64,000 bases of DNA from Deltaproteobacteria bacterium (GTDB lineage: Bacteria > JADJOY01), in contig JADJOY010000023.1 of assembly GCA_016713535.1 (NCBI GenBank), forward strand, positions 186,001 to 250,000. The letters are read 5' to 3'. Shown in pieces: positions 16,806-25,121 of the stretch; position 1 is the stretch's first letter, and each line of letters opens with the position of its first letter. The notes beneath the pieces were generated by a model. That model made no database searches. It had not been told where the DNA came from and saw nothing but the letters and a program-made list of their open reading frames with translations. A program made the position numbers and the translations under genes.

Positions 16806-18215
16806 TCAGCGAGAGGGGGCGCGGTGATCCGGATGACGCGGCTCGCCGCGCGGCGGCGCGGCATCGAGAACGGGCACAAGACCCGCCCGGGCAAGGCTCG
16901 CGGGCGCGAGCGCGAGCGGACGCGGGCCGTCGAGCACCACCCGCCCGGCGCCGAGCAGCACCACGCGCTCGATGCGCCCCGGCAGTGCCCACAGCTCGTG
17001 CGTCGCCCACACCACGGCGCAGTGACGCGCGGCGCACGCGCGCTCCAGCGTGGCGACGAGTCGCTGGGCCGCGACCGGATCGAGGCCGCTCGTGGGCTCG
17101 TCGCACAGCAGCAGGTCCGGCTCGGTCGAGAGCGCCGCGGCGAAGCTCAGCCGCTTGCGCTCGCCGAAGCTCAAGCGATGCGCCGCGCGGTGGGCCACGT
17201 GCGCGATCCCGAGATTCTCGAGCAGCGTGCTCGCCCGTGCGCAGGCCACATCCTCGGTGATCCCGTGCTGGGCGAGGCCCCACACGAGGTCGTCGAGGGG
17301 GGTCGAGCCGAAGATCTGGTCGTCCGGGTCCTGGAACACGAGCGCGACTCGCGCGTCCACCCGCTCGTGCAGCGCGCCCGCCACCAGCGGCCGCCCGAAC
17401 CGGACGAGCTCACCGGCGCTCACCTCGCACAGCCCGGCAATGGCCTTGAGCAGCGTGCTCTTCCCCGAGCCGCTCGGCCCGCCGAGCGCAACCCACTCGT
17501 TCGCGCCGATCCGTAGAACGACGCCGGCGAGCCCGACACCGCCGTCGGAGAAGGTCACGGCGAGCCCGTTCGCCTCGACGGCGGCACGCGACACATCCGC
17601 CGCAGGCCTTGGCTCCCGCCCGGGGCGCGCCGCCCGCAGCGTGCGTGCCTCTTCGAGCGCGAGCCCGCGAGCGAACGCGCGCTCGACGCTGCCGCCGAGG
17701 ATCCTCCCGTAGGTCTCGAACCGAGCCCGGCCCGGAGCGAGCGCGCCGCGCAGCGCGGCCGCGGTGCGGCGACGCTCGAGCGTGTCCACCAGCAGCAGCG
17801 CGTGCACCACCGAGCCGTCGATCGCGCTCACGGCGGCGGCGGAAACACCGCTGCGCCGTAGCGCGCGGGCGAGCCGCGGCCACGAGAGCCCCGCACCGAG
17901 CCACAGCGCCCAGGTGAGCCCGCTCACCATGCGCAGCGCCGAGCGGGCCCCCTCGCGCGCGGCGTCGCCGAGCCAGGCGGCCGCGAGCAGCACCAGCAGC
18001 GCCTGCGCCGAGCCCGCCGCGAGCAACGCCCAGCGTGTCGCCGTCGGCCGCGACGAGACGAACGCGGCGAGCCCGAGCGCGAAGCCCGCGCCGAGCACTC
18101 CGCCGCCGGTCGCCGATGCGTTCACGGCGAGCGCGACGAGCGTGATACCGAGCCGGACGGCCGGCGCCATCCGGGCGTCGTCGGCGAACAGCGCGCGAGC
18201 CGGCTCAAGATGCAC
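16806..18215 (-). CDS. ECF transporter EcfT (CbiQ)-EcfA (CbiO) fusion
   Basis: About 469 aa. The N-terminal ~220 residues are a CbiQ-like membrane subunit with several helices and the coupling-helix region ALRGALAPGRARFETYGRIL. The C-terminal half is an ABC ATPase with Walker A GGPSGSGKST, Q-loop FQDPDDQIFG, signature LSFGERKR and Walker B LLLCDEPTSGLDP. The fusion gives T and A components on one chain. GTG 18215 fits the GAGG spacing; ATG 18233 is an alternative. It overlaps the CbiMN-like gene slightly, so both are made together. It energises uptake of a transition metal. Confidence 0.85.
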   Translation of the reverse strand: MHLEPARALFADDARMAPAVRLGITLVALAVNASATGGGVLGAGFALGLAAFVSSRPTATRWALLAAGSAQALLVLLAAAWLGDAAREGARSALRMVSGLTWALWLGAGLSWPRLARALRRSGVSAAAVSAIDGSVVHALLLVDTLERRRTAAALRGALAPGRARFETYGRILGGSVERAFARGLALEEARTLRAARPGREPRPAADVSRAAVEANGLAVTFSDGGVGLAGVVLRIGANEWVALGGPSGSGKSTLLKAIAGLCEVSAGELVRFGRPLVAGALHERVDARVALVFQDPDDQIFGSTPLDDLVWGLAQHGITEDVACARASTLLENLGIAHVAHRAAHRLSFGERKRLSFAAALSTEPDLLLCDEPTSGLDPVAAQRLVATLERACAARHCAVVWATHELWALPGRIERVVLLGAGRVVLDGPRPLALAPASLARAGLVPVLDAAPPRGEPRHPDHRAPSR

Positions 18216-19167
18216 GCGACGCCTCGACTCCATCGACGGACCGCGTGAGCCGCGTCCAGCTCACGCCGACGACCACGCCGGCGACGAAGGTTCCGAGCGA
18301 GAACACGAACAGCAGCAGGTCACCCTGCTCGACGTCGAGCACGGGCCCGGTCGCCGGGCGCCCGCCCGCCGCGCCCGCCGCCTCGATCACCGTCTCGTCG
18401 AGCCCCAGGAAGCGCTCCTCGGCGGCGGCGGGTCCAGCCGGCGCGGCCCAGATCACCGCGGCCAGCAACGCCGCCGGAACGGCGCTCGAGCGCGGCGCGG
18501 CCATCCGCGTCGCGTTGAGCCAGCTCGGCACGAGGTCGGGCCGCCGGCGCGCCAGAGCTCGGATCAAGCCGGCACTGAGCAGCGCCTCGATCAGCGCCAG
18601 CGGCACCTGGGTGGGCGCGAACGCGAGCGCGAGCGAGCCGAACCAGGCGCCGAAGCCGCGCTCCCCGGAGAGGGCGAGCGCAAGGATGACGGCGTCCGCG
18701 GCGTAGACGGCGAGATCCGCGACTCCGCAGGCGAGCGCGACGGCGAAACCGGCACTCGCACCGGCGCGGCGCGCGGCGCGCGCCACCGCCCACCCCACCC
18801 ACGGCCCGACCACTCCGAGGGTGAGCACGTTGGCGCCGAGTGGCGTGAGCCCGCCGTGTGCGAAGAAGAGCGCCTGCAAGAGCAGCGTGATCGCCGCCGG
18901 CACCACCATCGCCGGCGCGCCCACCAGCAGCGCGAGCACCGGCGTGGCGCACATGTGCGACGTCGCGCCCGCCACGGGCACCGGCACCGGGAACAATGTG
19001 AAGGCGAAGGTCAGCGCGCCCGCCATGCCGAGCAACACCCGGCGATCGGCGGACGCGGTCCGTCGCGCGCCCAGGAAACGACGCGCGCCCACGGCGAGAA
19101 GCGGCGCGCTCACGGCGCTCCAGGCCGCAGCGTGTGTCAGGGGAAGAATTCCTTCGGCGATGTGCAT
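18205..19167 (-). CDS. CbiM-CbiN-like ECF substrate-binding protein (Co/Ni/Zn)
   Basis: 320 aa from ATG 19167, with GGAGGG upstream. It begins MHIAEGILP, the N-terminal metal-binding signature of CbiM/NikM in which the amino group and His2 bind the metal. The seven-helix S component follows, with the HMCATPVL segment. After about residue 225 comes an extra region with a hydrophobic stretch and a CbiN-like motif ERFLGLDETVIEAAG, then a last helix near 285-305. It is therefore a CbiM-CbiN fusion. It lies first in the operon with the EcfT-EcfA fusion, G3E GTPase and WD40 genes. Metal is not fixed by sequence. Confidence 0.85.
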   Translation of the reverse strand: MHIAEGILPLTHAAAWSAVSAPLLAVGARRFLGARRTASADRRVLLGMAGALTFAFTLFPVPVPVAGATSHMCATPVLALLVGAPAMVVPAAITLLLQALFFAHGGLTPLGANVLTLGVVGPWVGWAVARAARRAGASAGFAVALACGVADLAVYAADAVILALALSGERGFGAWFGSLALAFAPTQVPLALIEALLSAGLIRALARRRPDLVPSWLNATRMAAPRSSAVPAALLAAVIWAAPAGPAAAEERFLGLDETVIEAAGAAGGRPATGPVLDVEQGDLLLFVFSLGTFVAGVVVGVSWTRLTRSVDGVEASRAS

Positions 19168-19213
19168 GCGGCTCTCGTCCCTCCGTCGCTGAACGATGCG
19201 ATCTAGATGCTAT

Positions 19214-19228
19214 TGCAACTTAATTGTA
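19214..19228. promoter_or_regulatory. Candidate metalloregulator operator
   Basis: TGCAACTTAATTGTA, an imperfect palindrome (TGCAA, 5 nt, TTGTA) in the only AT-rich part of the divergent gap between the ECF operon and the HHxHLDL genes. It matches 21095-21109 at 13 of 15 positions, and both are followed by pyrimidine-T-A/T-ACA. The Fur-family protein encoded at 21197 is the obvious candidate binder. Confidence 0.55.
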
Positions 19229-19279
19229 TTTACAAACCGCAAGCGATGGGCCACCCTGCCGACCTGGACAGGAGGCCCC

Positions 19280-19933
19280 GTGCAGACCGACAGGACCGAG
19301 TGGATGGAGAGCCGCACGTCGCGCATCGAGGCGCTGATCCGGGAGTGGCTCGCCGACCCGGACGTGGTGCTCGTGTGCGGACGGTGGTCGGCGGGCGTGA
19401 TCGCGGAGATCTTCCCGGCTGGAACCGGGGTGCTGACGCCGCAGGGCTACGACGGGCGATTCGCGGGCGTTCGCGATCTCACGATCCCGGGCACACGGCA
19501 CCACCTCCATCTCGATCTCGGCAAATTCCGGGGCGCGCTCTTCCTGGTGGCCCCCAGCGTGTGCTTCGGATTCCGCCCCTCGTTCGAGGTCTGGTTCGAC
19601 ACGGCCGAGCGCGACGCGATCGATTTGGCGGGCCGGCCGTCGTCGGACTTCGGGTTCGCGATCGCGCATCCGTACGCGGACGGACGGCTCGATCAGCCGA
19701 AAGTGCTGCGCTACCTCGAGCGCTTCGTCGACCAGCAGCGGCGTTTCCCCGACGTGGTCGACCTCGAATTCCGTCGCCGTCCACGCGAGGAGGCCTCGGT
19801 GTGGCGCGAGATCGGCGACTGCGTGTGGCGCGTGACGGAGGGCGAACCGCCAGGAGTCGACTCTCCCCCCGACCCCGAACTGCTCTGCCAGCGCCTGAAA
19901 CGTGCATCGATGCGGGTGAGCGCCCGTGGTTGA
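19280..19933 (+). CDS. HHxHLDL family protein A, unknown function
   Basis: 217 aa from GTG 19280, with GGAGG six bases before it. The central block has HHLHLDL (His74, His75, His77, Asp79), then APSVC and FEVWF. Over 36 residues it aligns without gaps to the next gene with 18 identities. The layout of a His-rich strand followed by a VWF strand recalls ChuX/HutX-type haem carriers, but this is a weak fold-level impression. No signal peptide. It overlaps gene B by 8 bp and is divergent from the ECF operon across the shared operator, so control by metal is likely. Confidence 0.6.
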   Translation: MQTDRTEWMESRTSRIEALIREWLADPDVVLVCGRWSAGVIAEIFPAGTGVLTPQGYDGRFAGVRDLTIPGTRHHLHLDLGKFRGALFLVAPSVCFGFRPSFEVWFDTAERDAIDLAGRPSSDFGFAIAHPYADGRLDQPKVLRYLERFVDQQRRFPDVVDLEFRRRPREEASVWREIGDCVWRVTEGEPPGVDSPPDPELLCQRLKRASMRVSARG

Positions 19934-20432
19934 CGATTCGCGAGTGATCGAGGACCTCGTCGCGGGCGCGCTCGCGATTCCCGAGGCCTCGCTCGTCATC
20001 CACCGGCGGCGCACCCTGGTCGAGTTCAAGACCGACCTGCTGCGAGGCGCCCTCGAGCGCTACGAAGAGCACGGCCACGTGAGCTGGCAGGTGGGCGACT
20101 TCCACGGCCATCACTGCCACCTCGACCTGCGCGCCGTCAGACGCGTGGTGTTCGAGGCTGCGCCGTCCGGCTGCCAGGGCGGCCGTACGAACTTCACCGT
20201 GTGGTTCCTCGACGACGGTGGCGCCGGAAACCCCAACCGTCCCGACGGCTACTTCTCGGTGACGCTCAACTCGCCCTACGAGGAGGACGGCGCGCTGCGC
20301 CTCGACCTCGTCGAGCAAATGATCGCGCTCTACCTCGCCCACGACGCGACGAGCGTCGTCGACGCCTCGCCCGGCTTCCGGGACGTCGTCCGCAGCGCGT
20401 ACCCGGGGCACGCCATCACGCCGCGGTCGTGA
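19926..20432 (+). CDS. HHxHLDL family protein B, paralogue of protein A
   Basis: 168 aa from GTG 19926 (the start lies inside the end of gene A). HHCHLDL occupies residues 62-68, followed by APSGC and FTVWF in the same spacing as protein A. It has a different N-terminus with a charged LVIHRRRTLVEFKTDLL strand. It is a cytoplasmic protein by appearance. The pair could be two subunits or two specificities of one metal- or haem-handling function. The gene ends 15 bp inside the convergent thiol-peroxidase-like gene. Confidence 0.6.
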   Translation: MVDDSRVIEDLVAGALAIPEASLVIHRRRTLVEFKTDLLRGALERYEEHGHVSWQVGDFHGHHCHLDLRAVRRVVFEAAPSGCQGGRTNFTVWFLDDGGAGNPNRPDGYFSVTLNSPYEEDGALRLDLVEQMIALYLAHDATSVVDASPGFRDVVRSAYPGHAITPRS

Positions 20433-21022
20433 GCGACGCGCCCAGCGCGCCGGCGAGCCGCCGGACGCGCTCGAGGAACGCGCCCGTCGGGACTCATCAT
20501 CTGGTCGAACGGCACGTCGACGGTGAGGAACACGCCGTCGACGAGCGCGAAGAGTCCGTGGGCGATGCGGCGATGACCCGCGACCTCGACGCCGAACGCG
20601 CGGACGAACGACGCGCGGTGGTCCGCGGAGGCGCCTTCCAGGGTGTAGGCGGGCGCCTGGACGTCCGGGTGGTATTCGTCGACCTCGTGCCAGTGGTCGG
20701 CGTGATCGGCGGAGACGAGCACGACTCTCGCACGCGTGCTCGCGTGCCGCGTGTGCTCGTCGAGATCGACGATCTGCGCGAGACACGCGCTCTTCGCCAC
20801 GTTAGGCAACGTCGAGACGAACACCAGCCCAGCCGCGAGCTCCTCCGAGCGCAGCGGCGCCGTCGCGCTGCGCGCCGGCGGCAGCTCGAAGCGCGCGGCA
20901 AGCCGATCACCTGCACACGGTGCGGAGCCCGGGAGCGAGATCCTGCGACCGCCCAGGTGGGCGAGACGGATTTCGGCGAGAGCCCTGCGGCGCGAGAAAA
21001 CTCGTCGATGCGGTTCGTTCAC
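20416..21022 (-). CDS. Thiol-peroxidase (Tpx)-like protein with altered active site, one-base frameshift
   Basis: Starts at GTG 21022. It follows the Tpx layout: RISLPGSAPCAGDRLAARFEL, then LVFVSTLPNVAKSACLAQ, VVLVSAD and FGVEVAGHRRIAHGLFALVD. The peroxidatic Cys is kept but PxxxTxxC reads PNVAKSAC, so Thr is Lys. The region that normally holds the resolving Cys is instead His-rich (DHADHWHEVDEYHPD). Near 20494 one extra base breaks the frame; skipping it restores a natural end, TGAFLERVRRLAGALGASLT, with stop at 20416. It is divergent from the Fur-family gene across the second operator. Antioxidant activity is doubtful and metal binding possible. Confidence 0.6.
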
Positions 21023-21094
21023 CGGCTCCCTCGGGGCCCCGCCATCGGATCGAGGCGGGGCGGACCGCGAACGTAATCACATCAAATAACCTTA

Positions 21095-21109
21095 TGCAAC
21101 TCAATTGCA
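21095..21109. promoter_or_regulatory. Candidate metalloregulator operator
   Basis: TGCAACTCAATTGCA, a palindrome with perfect 5-bp half sites TGCAA/TTGCA and a 5-nt centre, in an AT-rich patch between the Tpx-like gene and the Fur-family gene. It is the better copy of the site at 19214-19228. Autoregulation of the Fur-family gene is implied. Confidence 0.6.
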
Positions 21110-21196
21110 CTAACAGGATCGCCCCATCGAGACACGCGGCGGGAGGCGGAGCACCGTGACGCCGCGGTCGAGCGCCTCGTGGTAGCCTCGACGGCG

Positions 21197-21694
21197 ATGA
21201 CTCCAGTCAAGTCCCGCTCCGCCACCCGGCGCGTCGCATCACCCGCGAGCCCCGCCAAGCCCGAGGCGCCTGCCGCCGAGCTCCGCGGTGTGATCCGGGC
21301 CGCCGGGCTACGAAGCACGGCGCCGCGCGTCGCGGTGTTGGGCTGGCTGCGGCGGGCACGCGCACCGCTCAGTCACGGCGAGATCGCTGAAGCGCTGGCC
21401 CCGCAGGGCTTCGATCGTGCGACGATCTACCGGAATCTCGTCGACCTGACGGATGCGGGACTCCTGCGGCGGATCGACGTCGGCGACCACGTGTGGCGGT
21501 TCGAGCGGGAAGGCGACGGCGGCGCTGCGAAGAGCGCCAAGGCCTCCCACCCCCACTTCGTGTGCGTCGATTGCGGCGCGCTGAGCTGCCTCCCCGAGGT
21601 GAGCGTCGCGATCTCGCCCAAACCGGGTAGCCAGCGCTCGAAGATCGGCGACGTGTCGCAGGTGTTGCTGCAGGGCCACTGCGGTCAGTGCTGA
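21197..21694 (+). CDS. Fur-family metalloregulator (Zur candidate)
   Basis: 165 aa from ATG 21197 (GTG 21179 is in frame). A winged helix occupies about 25-90: GLRSTAPRVAVLGWLRRA, then LSHGEIAEAL and DRATIYRNLVDLTDAGLLRRI. It is followed by the dimerisation domain with HPHFVCVDCGALSCLP, where CxxC and His residues form a metal site, and ends in a second CxxC (GHCGQC). This is the Fur/Zur/PerR fold. Zinc sensing is favoured by its setting among ECF, ZnuAB-like, G3E GTPase and DUF3299 genes, not by a diagnostic residue. It lies next to the better of two matching palindromes. Confidence 0.85.
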   Translation: MTPVKSRSATRRVASPASPAKPEAPAAELRGVIRAAGLRSTAPRVAVLGWLRRARAPLSHGEIAEALAPQGFDRATIYRNLVDLTDAGLLRRIDVGDHVWRFEREGDGGAAKSAKASHPHFVCVDCGALSCLPEVSVAISPKPGSQRSKIGDVSQVLLQGHCGQC

Positions 21695-21809
21695 GCCGCC
21701 GCACGCGCCGCCGCTATCAGGCTGCTGAGAAGGGCGCGCGCCAGAGGCGCGCCGACGGGCGTGGCGAGTCGAGGGTGAGGCCGCGCAAGAACCGCGCTTC
21801 TTGCGGCGC

Positions 21810-21830
21810 GGGGGTCTGGAACAGACCCCC
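21810..21830. terminator. Hairpin between convergent genes (family A, compensated pair)
   Basis: 9-bp stem GGGGGTCTG/CAGACCCCC with loop GAA, between the Fur-family gene and the convergent DUF3299 gene. Compared with 3715 and 57262, one G-C pair has become T-A on both arms, so the stem is preserved. It probably serves as a transcription end. Confidence 0.55.
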
Positions 21831-21884
21831 GAGGAAACATTGGCGGGCGCGAAAGACTCGCATCTGCGAGTTTCCAGCAGCCTG

Positions 21885-22607
21885 CTAAGGCCCGGGCCGC
21901 GGCCGCACGTCGTCGAGGGCCATGCGGTAGAGGCTCTCGACGAATCCGTCCACGATCTTCGGGCCGACCTCCAGCTTCCCCCACACCCGCACCGGCAGCG
22001 CCTGGTCCAGGGTCATGAGGCGCCGCCCCAGCTTGGCGTCGCTCACGTGGATGTCGATCCAGTCGTTCACCTTGGTCGGCCCGCCCCAGCAGCAGCTCGC
22101 CACGCTCGGCGACAACACGAAGCGCCGGATCACCTCTGCGCCCATGTCGATCGGCAGGATGAAGCCGTCTACGGCCACGGGCTTGCCCGCGAGCGCGAGG
22201 ATCGCCGGGGGGATCGGATCGGGAAACCTGGCGGGGTCGCTCCCGATCCGGGCCATGTCGCTCTCGCTCGGCAGCCGATACGGATAGGCCGAGAGCTGCG
22301 CGAGCGACACGTGGAACCGCCCATCCGGTCCAGGGGTCGCGGAAACCGGAGCGATCGGCTCGCCGGCCGGGGCGCCCACCGTGTGCGCCGGGTTGGGGGC
22401 CGCGGCGCCCGGCGCGGCGGCACCCCCCGGTGCCGCATCCGGGGCCGGCACGCCGGCCGCGAACGCGATCGGGCCGGGCCGGCGCAGCGGCGAGGTCGAC
22501 GAGACCAGCGACGCGCCGAGCAGCCAGCAGGCCGCCACCAGCGCCGCGCGAGCGAGAGAGGTGCGGCGCCGCCGCGGCCGAGCTCGGAAGTGAGCCGAAG
22601 TGGTCAC
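21885..22607 (-). CDS. DUF3299 family exported protein
   Basis: 240 aa from GTG 22607, overlapping the upstream stop by 4 bp (GTGA). An N-terminal hydrophobic segment (SLARAALVAACWLLGASLV) should export or anchor it. An Ala/Pro-rich linker follows, then the DUF3299 core: KPVAVDGFILPIDMGAEVIR, then SPSVASCCWGGPTKVNDWI, with a Cys pair, and LPVRVWGKLEVGPKIVDGF. DUF3299 proteins often sit beside ABC transporters and metal genes. From memory, a zinc-regulated system in Vibrio cholerae pairs such a protein with an ABC ATPase and permease, as here. A periplasmic metal role is inferred. Confidence 0.8.
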   Translation of the reverse strand: MTTSAHFRARPRRRRTSLARAALVAACWLLGASLVSSTSPLRRPGPIAFAAGVPAPDAAPGGAAAPGAAAPNPAHTVGAPAGEPIAPVSATPGPDGRFHVSLAQLSAYPYRLPSESDMARIGSDPARFPDPIPPAILALAGKPVAVDGFILPIDMGAEVIRRFVLSPSVASCCWGGPTKVNDWIDIHVSDAKLGRRLMTLDQALPVRVWGKLEVGPKIVDGFVESLYRMALDDVRPRPGP

Positions 22608-23146
22608 GGCATTTCCTTCCCCGCCTCGAGGCCGCCGGGCAGCGTCTCGTTCCCCTCGGGAACGAGCAGCCGTACCCGCTCGAAGCGCATGCCACGGACC
22701 GTGATCGCGGGGATCTCGCCCGCGAGGCGCTTCACCCCGGCGAGGCGCGCATCGGTCACCTCGAACTGGGAGGTATCGCCGACGGTCTCGCCGGTCAGCA
22801 CGTTCGCCACGGCGGCGAGCGACAGCACGAACGGTCTCACCGCCGGCGACGCGTCCGCCCCGTCGATCCGGTCGACGCGCAGCTCGAGCACCGGCGCGGC
22901 GATCCGGACCGCGCGTTCGGCCTCGCCGTCGAGAAGGTAGGCGGTCAGGCGGCCCGCCCCGCGCTCGAGCACCAGCTCGACGTGCGCGGCTTCGTCTCCC
23001 AGGACCTGGAGCGCGCCACCGTGAGGAGGCTCGTGAACGTGCTCCGCGAGCGCCGGCCACGAGGGCGCGAGCGATACGAGGGCGAGGGCGAGGATCACGG
23101 GGCGGCGGCGATCACGAACCGACAAGGGGTTTCCTCCGCGCGGCAT
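22604..23146 (-). CDS. Periplasmic HVHEPPHGG protein of a metal-linked ABC operon
   Basis: 180 aa from ATG 23146, whose A is shared with the stop of the permease gene (TGATG). A signal peptide ends near PALA. The mature protein begins EHVHEPPHGGALQVLGDEAA, then HVELVLERGAGRLTAYLLDG, a pattern I know from conserved periplasmic proteins next to cation transport genes. The early His residues could bind a metal. It is translationally coupled on both sides, between permease and DUF3299 protein, so it is likely a fixed part of that system. Confidence 0.65.
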   Translation of the reverse strand: MPRGGNPLSVRDRRRPVILALALVSLAPSWPALAEHVHEPPHGGALQVLGDEAAHVELVLERGAGRLTAYLLDGEAERAVRIAAPVLELRVDRIDGADASPAVRPFVLSLAAVANVLTGETVGDTSQFEVTDARLAGVKRLAGEIPAITVRGMRFERVRLLVPEGNETLPGGLEAGKEMP

Positions 23147-24429
23147 CAGGCGGCCGGTGCGAGATTCGAGGCGACGTCGGTGGCGTACGCGCGCAGCGCA
23201 GGGACGATCCCGGCGCCTGCGCCGAGCAACGCCACGACAACCGGAGTGGCGAGCACCGGAGCGGTGACGTGCATCACGTCGAGCACGACGCCGACCCGGT
23301 CCCTGAGCAGGGCGGAGGCGGCGCCGACGATCGCCGCGTGGACGAGCAGGCCCATCACGGCGCCGAGCGCCGCGATCGCCGTGGACTCGAGGACGATCGC
23401 CGCGAGCACCGTGCACCGGCCCGCGCCGAGCGCGCGCAGGATCGCGAAGTCGCGGCGCCGCGCGCTCATGGTGTTGTAGAGGCTGGCGAGGATCGACGCC
23501 GCGGCGACGATCACCACGAGCTGCGCCACCGCCAGCAGCACCCGGCTCATCCACCCGACCTTGTCGAGCAGCTCGCTCATCACGCGGCCGATCGGCCACG
23601 CCAGCGTCGCGACCTTGCCCTGCCGGTTGATGGTCTGGTCGAGGGCGATCCCGGCCTGCGGCGAACGCAGCTTCAGCATCACAGCGCTCACCTCCTTCGC
23701 TTCGTCGGGGATCGGCGCCCCCTCACGCGGCTGGTACTCGGTGCCGGCACCGCGCAGAACGTGCCCCGCCATGCGGAACACCCCTTCGATCGGGATCCAC
23801 AGCACCCGGTCCGATGGCGTGTGGGTGGGCTCGAGCACACCGACCACCGTGTAGAGCTCGTCGTGCCGCGCGGACTCGTCGAAGACCACGCCGTGGAACG
23901 GGTGGAACGTCGAGCCGGCGTGGAGGCCGAGCCGCTCGGCCACCAGGCTGCCCACCACCGCCTCGCGCGAGCTGGAGTCGAAGACCCGGCCACCCGTGGC
24001 CATGCGGAAACGGAGCCCGCGGCTCGCCTCGCCGCGCGTGAAGAGCTCGGCGACCGTGCCGACGATGCGGTAGCCACGGTAGTTGTCCCCCACCGCATAC
24101 GGGATCGCTTCCGCCACCCGCGGGTCGGCGCGGATCGCCTGGTAGGTCGACCACGGCAGGTTCCCCGGGGACGTCTCGAGGTGGAACACCGTGTTGAGGA
24201 CGAGCTGGAGCTGGCTGCCGCGCGCGCCGAGCACGGCGTCGAACGCGGTCGCGCCGCCGGTAAACGCCGCCTCGCTCTGCGCCTGGATGGCGAACAGCGC
24301 CATCGTGAGCCCAGTCGCCAGCGCCACCGACGCCACCGTGACGACCGTCGAGAACGCGTGCTGGCGCAGGCTGCGTCGCACCAGCAGCGCGATCCCGCCG
24401 AACCGCCCGGCCCGCCGAGCCCCGCTCAT
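23146..24429 (-). CDS. FtsX/MacB-type ABC transporter permease
   Basis: 427 aa. The N-terminal helix (HAFSTVVTVASVALATGLTM) is followed by a large periplasmic domain of about 220 residues, then three C-terminal helices with the conserved cytoplasmic block YNTMSARRRDFAILRALGA between them. This is the FtsX/LolE/MacB architecture. It overlaps the ATPase gene by 4 bp. Members of this superfamily move lipoproteins, peptides or drive periplasmic work rather than classical import. Its coupling here to HVH and DUF3299 proteins suggests a metal-related periplasmic process. Confidence 0.88.
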   Translation of the reverse strand: MSGARRAGRFGGIALLVRRSLRQHAFSTVVTVASVALATGLTMALFAIQAQSEAAFTGGATAFDAVLGARGSQLQLVLNTVFHLETSPGNLPWSTYQAIRADPRVAEAIPYAVGDNYRGYRIVGTVAELFTRGEASRGLRFRMATGGRVFDSSSREAVVGSLVAERLGLHAGSTFHPFHGVVFDESARHDELYTVVGVLEPTHTPSDRVLWIPIEGVFRMAGHVLRGAGTEYQPREGAPIPDEAKEVSAVMLKLRSPQAGIALDQTINRQGKVATLAWPIGRVMSELLDKVGWMSRVLLAVAQLVVIVAAASILASLYNTMSARRRDFAILRALGAGRCTVLAAIVLESTAIAALGAVMGLLVHAAIVGAASALLRDRVGVVLDVMHVTAPVLATPVVVALLGAGAGIVPALRAYATDVASNLAPAA

Positions 24430-25121
24430 GACCCGGCTGCCGCGGCCGGCTCGCGGCGGGTGGCGTGGTTCAGGTCGTCGAACGAGCGCGCGTCGTCGAA
24501 GCTCGCCAGCACCCCACGGTCGTGGCTGACCACCAGCAACGCCGCGCCCTGCTCCGAGCAGGTCTCGCGGATCAGCTCGATCGCGTCGCGTGCGCTGCGC
24601 TGATCGAGGCTGCCGGTCGGTTCGTCGGCGAGCACCAGCTCCGGCCGGTTGGCGACGGCGCGCGCCACGGCAACACGCTGCTGCTGGCCGATCGAGAGCT
24701 GCCGCGGCCGGTGGTGAAGCTTGTCGGCGAGCCCGACGCGCGCGAGCAACGCTTCCGCGAACGGGCGGTCCACGCCGCGCCCGAAGCGCATCGCGAGCTC
24801 GACGTTCTCGAGCGCCGAGAAGCCCTGCAGCAGGTTGAAGGACTGGAACACGTAGCCCACGTGGCGCGCGCGCACCCGGTCCCGTGCCGGCTCACCGAGC
24901 GCCGTGATGTCGTGGCCGGCTACCCTGATCCGCCCGGCGTCGGCCGTGAGGACCCCCGCGAGGAGGTGCAGGAACGTGGTCTTGCCCGAGCCGCTCCCAC
25001 CGTGCAACGCGACCTGCTCACCCGCAGCGAGAGCGAAGGCGCCTACCGCGACGATCGGCGCCACCGCACCATCCGGCGACCGGAAACCCTTCCTGAGATC
25101 CACGACTTCGAGCACCGCCAT
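24426..25121 (-). CDS. ABC transporter ATPase of LolD/MacB type
   Basis: 231 aa. Walker [11 protein letters not shown]-loop [20 protein letters not shown], signature [15 protein letters not shown], Walker [13 protein letters not shown], and H-loop VVSHDRGV are all intact, so it should hydrolyse ATP. The sequence type fits LolD/MacB partners of FtsX-like permeases, encoded next. It is the first gene of a four-gene operon with 1-4 bp overlaps. It is not the ZnuC type and is unlikely to serve the ZnuB-like permease 7 kb away. Confidence 0.92.
   Translation of the reverse strand: MAVLEVVDLRKGFRSPDGAVAPIVAVGAFALAAGEQVALHGGSGSGKTTFLHLLAGVLTADAGRIRVAGHDITALGEPARDRVRARHVGYVFQSFNLLQGFSALENVELAMRFGRGVDRPFAEALLARVGLADKLHHRPRQLSIGQQQRVAVARAVANRPELVLADEPTGSLDQRSARDAIELIRETCSEQGAALLVVSHDRGVLASFDDARSFDDLNHATRREPAAAAGS

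Noticed and set aside
18205-19280. Cobalamin riboswitch before the CbiM-like gene
   Set aside because: The leader is only about 110 bp and contains no B12-box-like sequence; the palindrome at 19214 explains regulation better.
20330-20416. Natural in-frame extension of the Tpx-like gene to 20330
   Set aside because: Past 20494 this frame is Arg-rich nonsense antisense to gene B; the alternative frame ending at 20416 looks like a true C-terminus.
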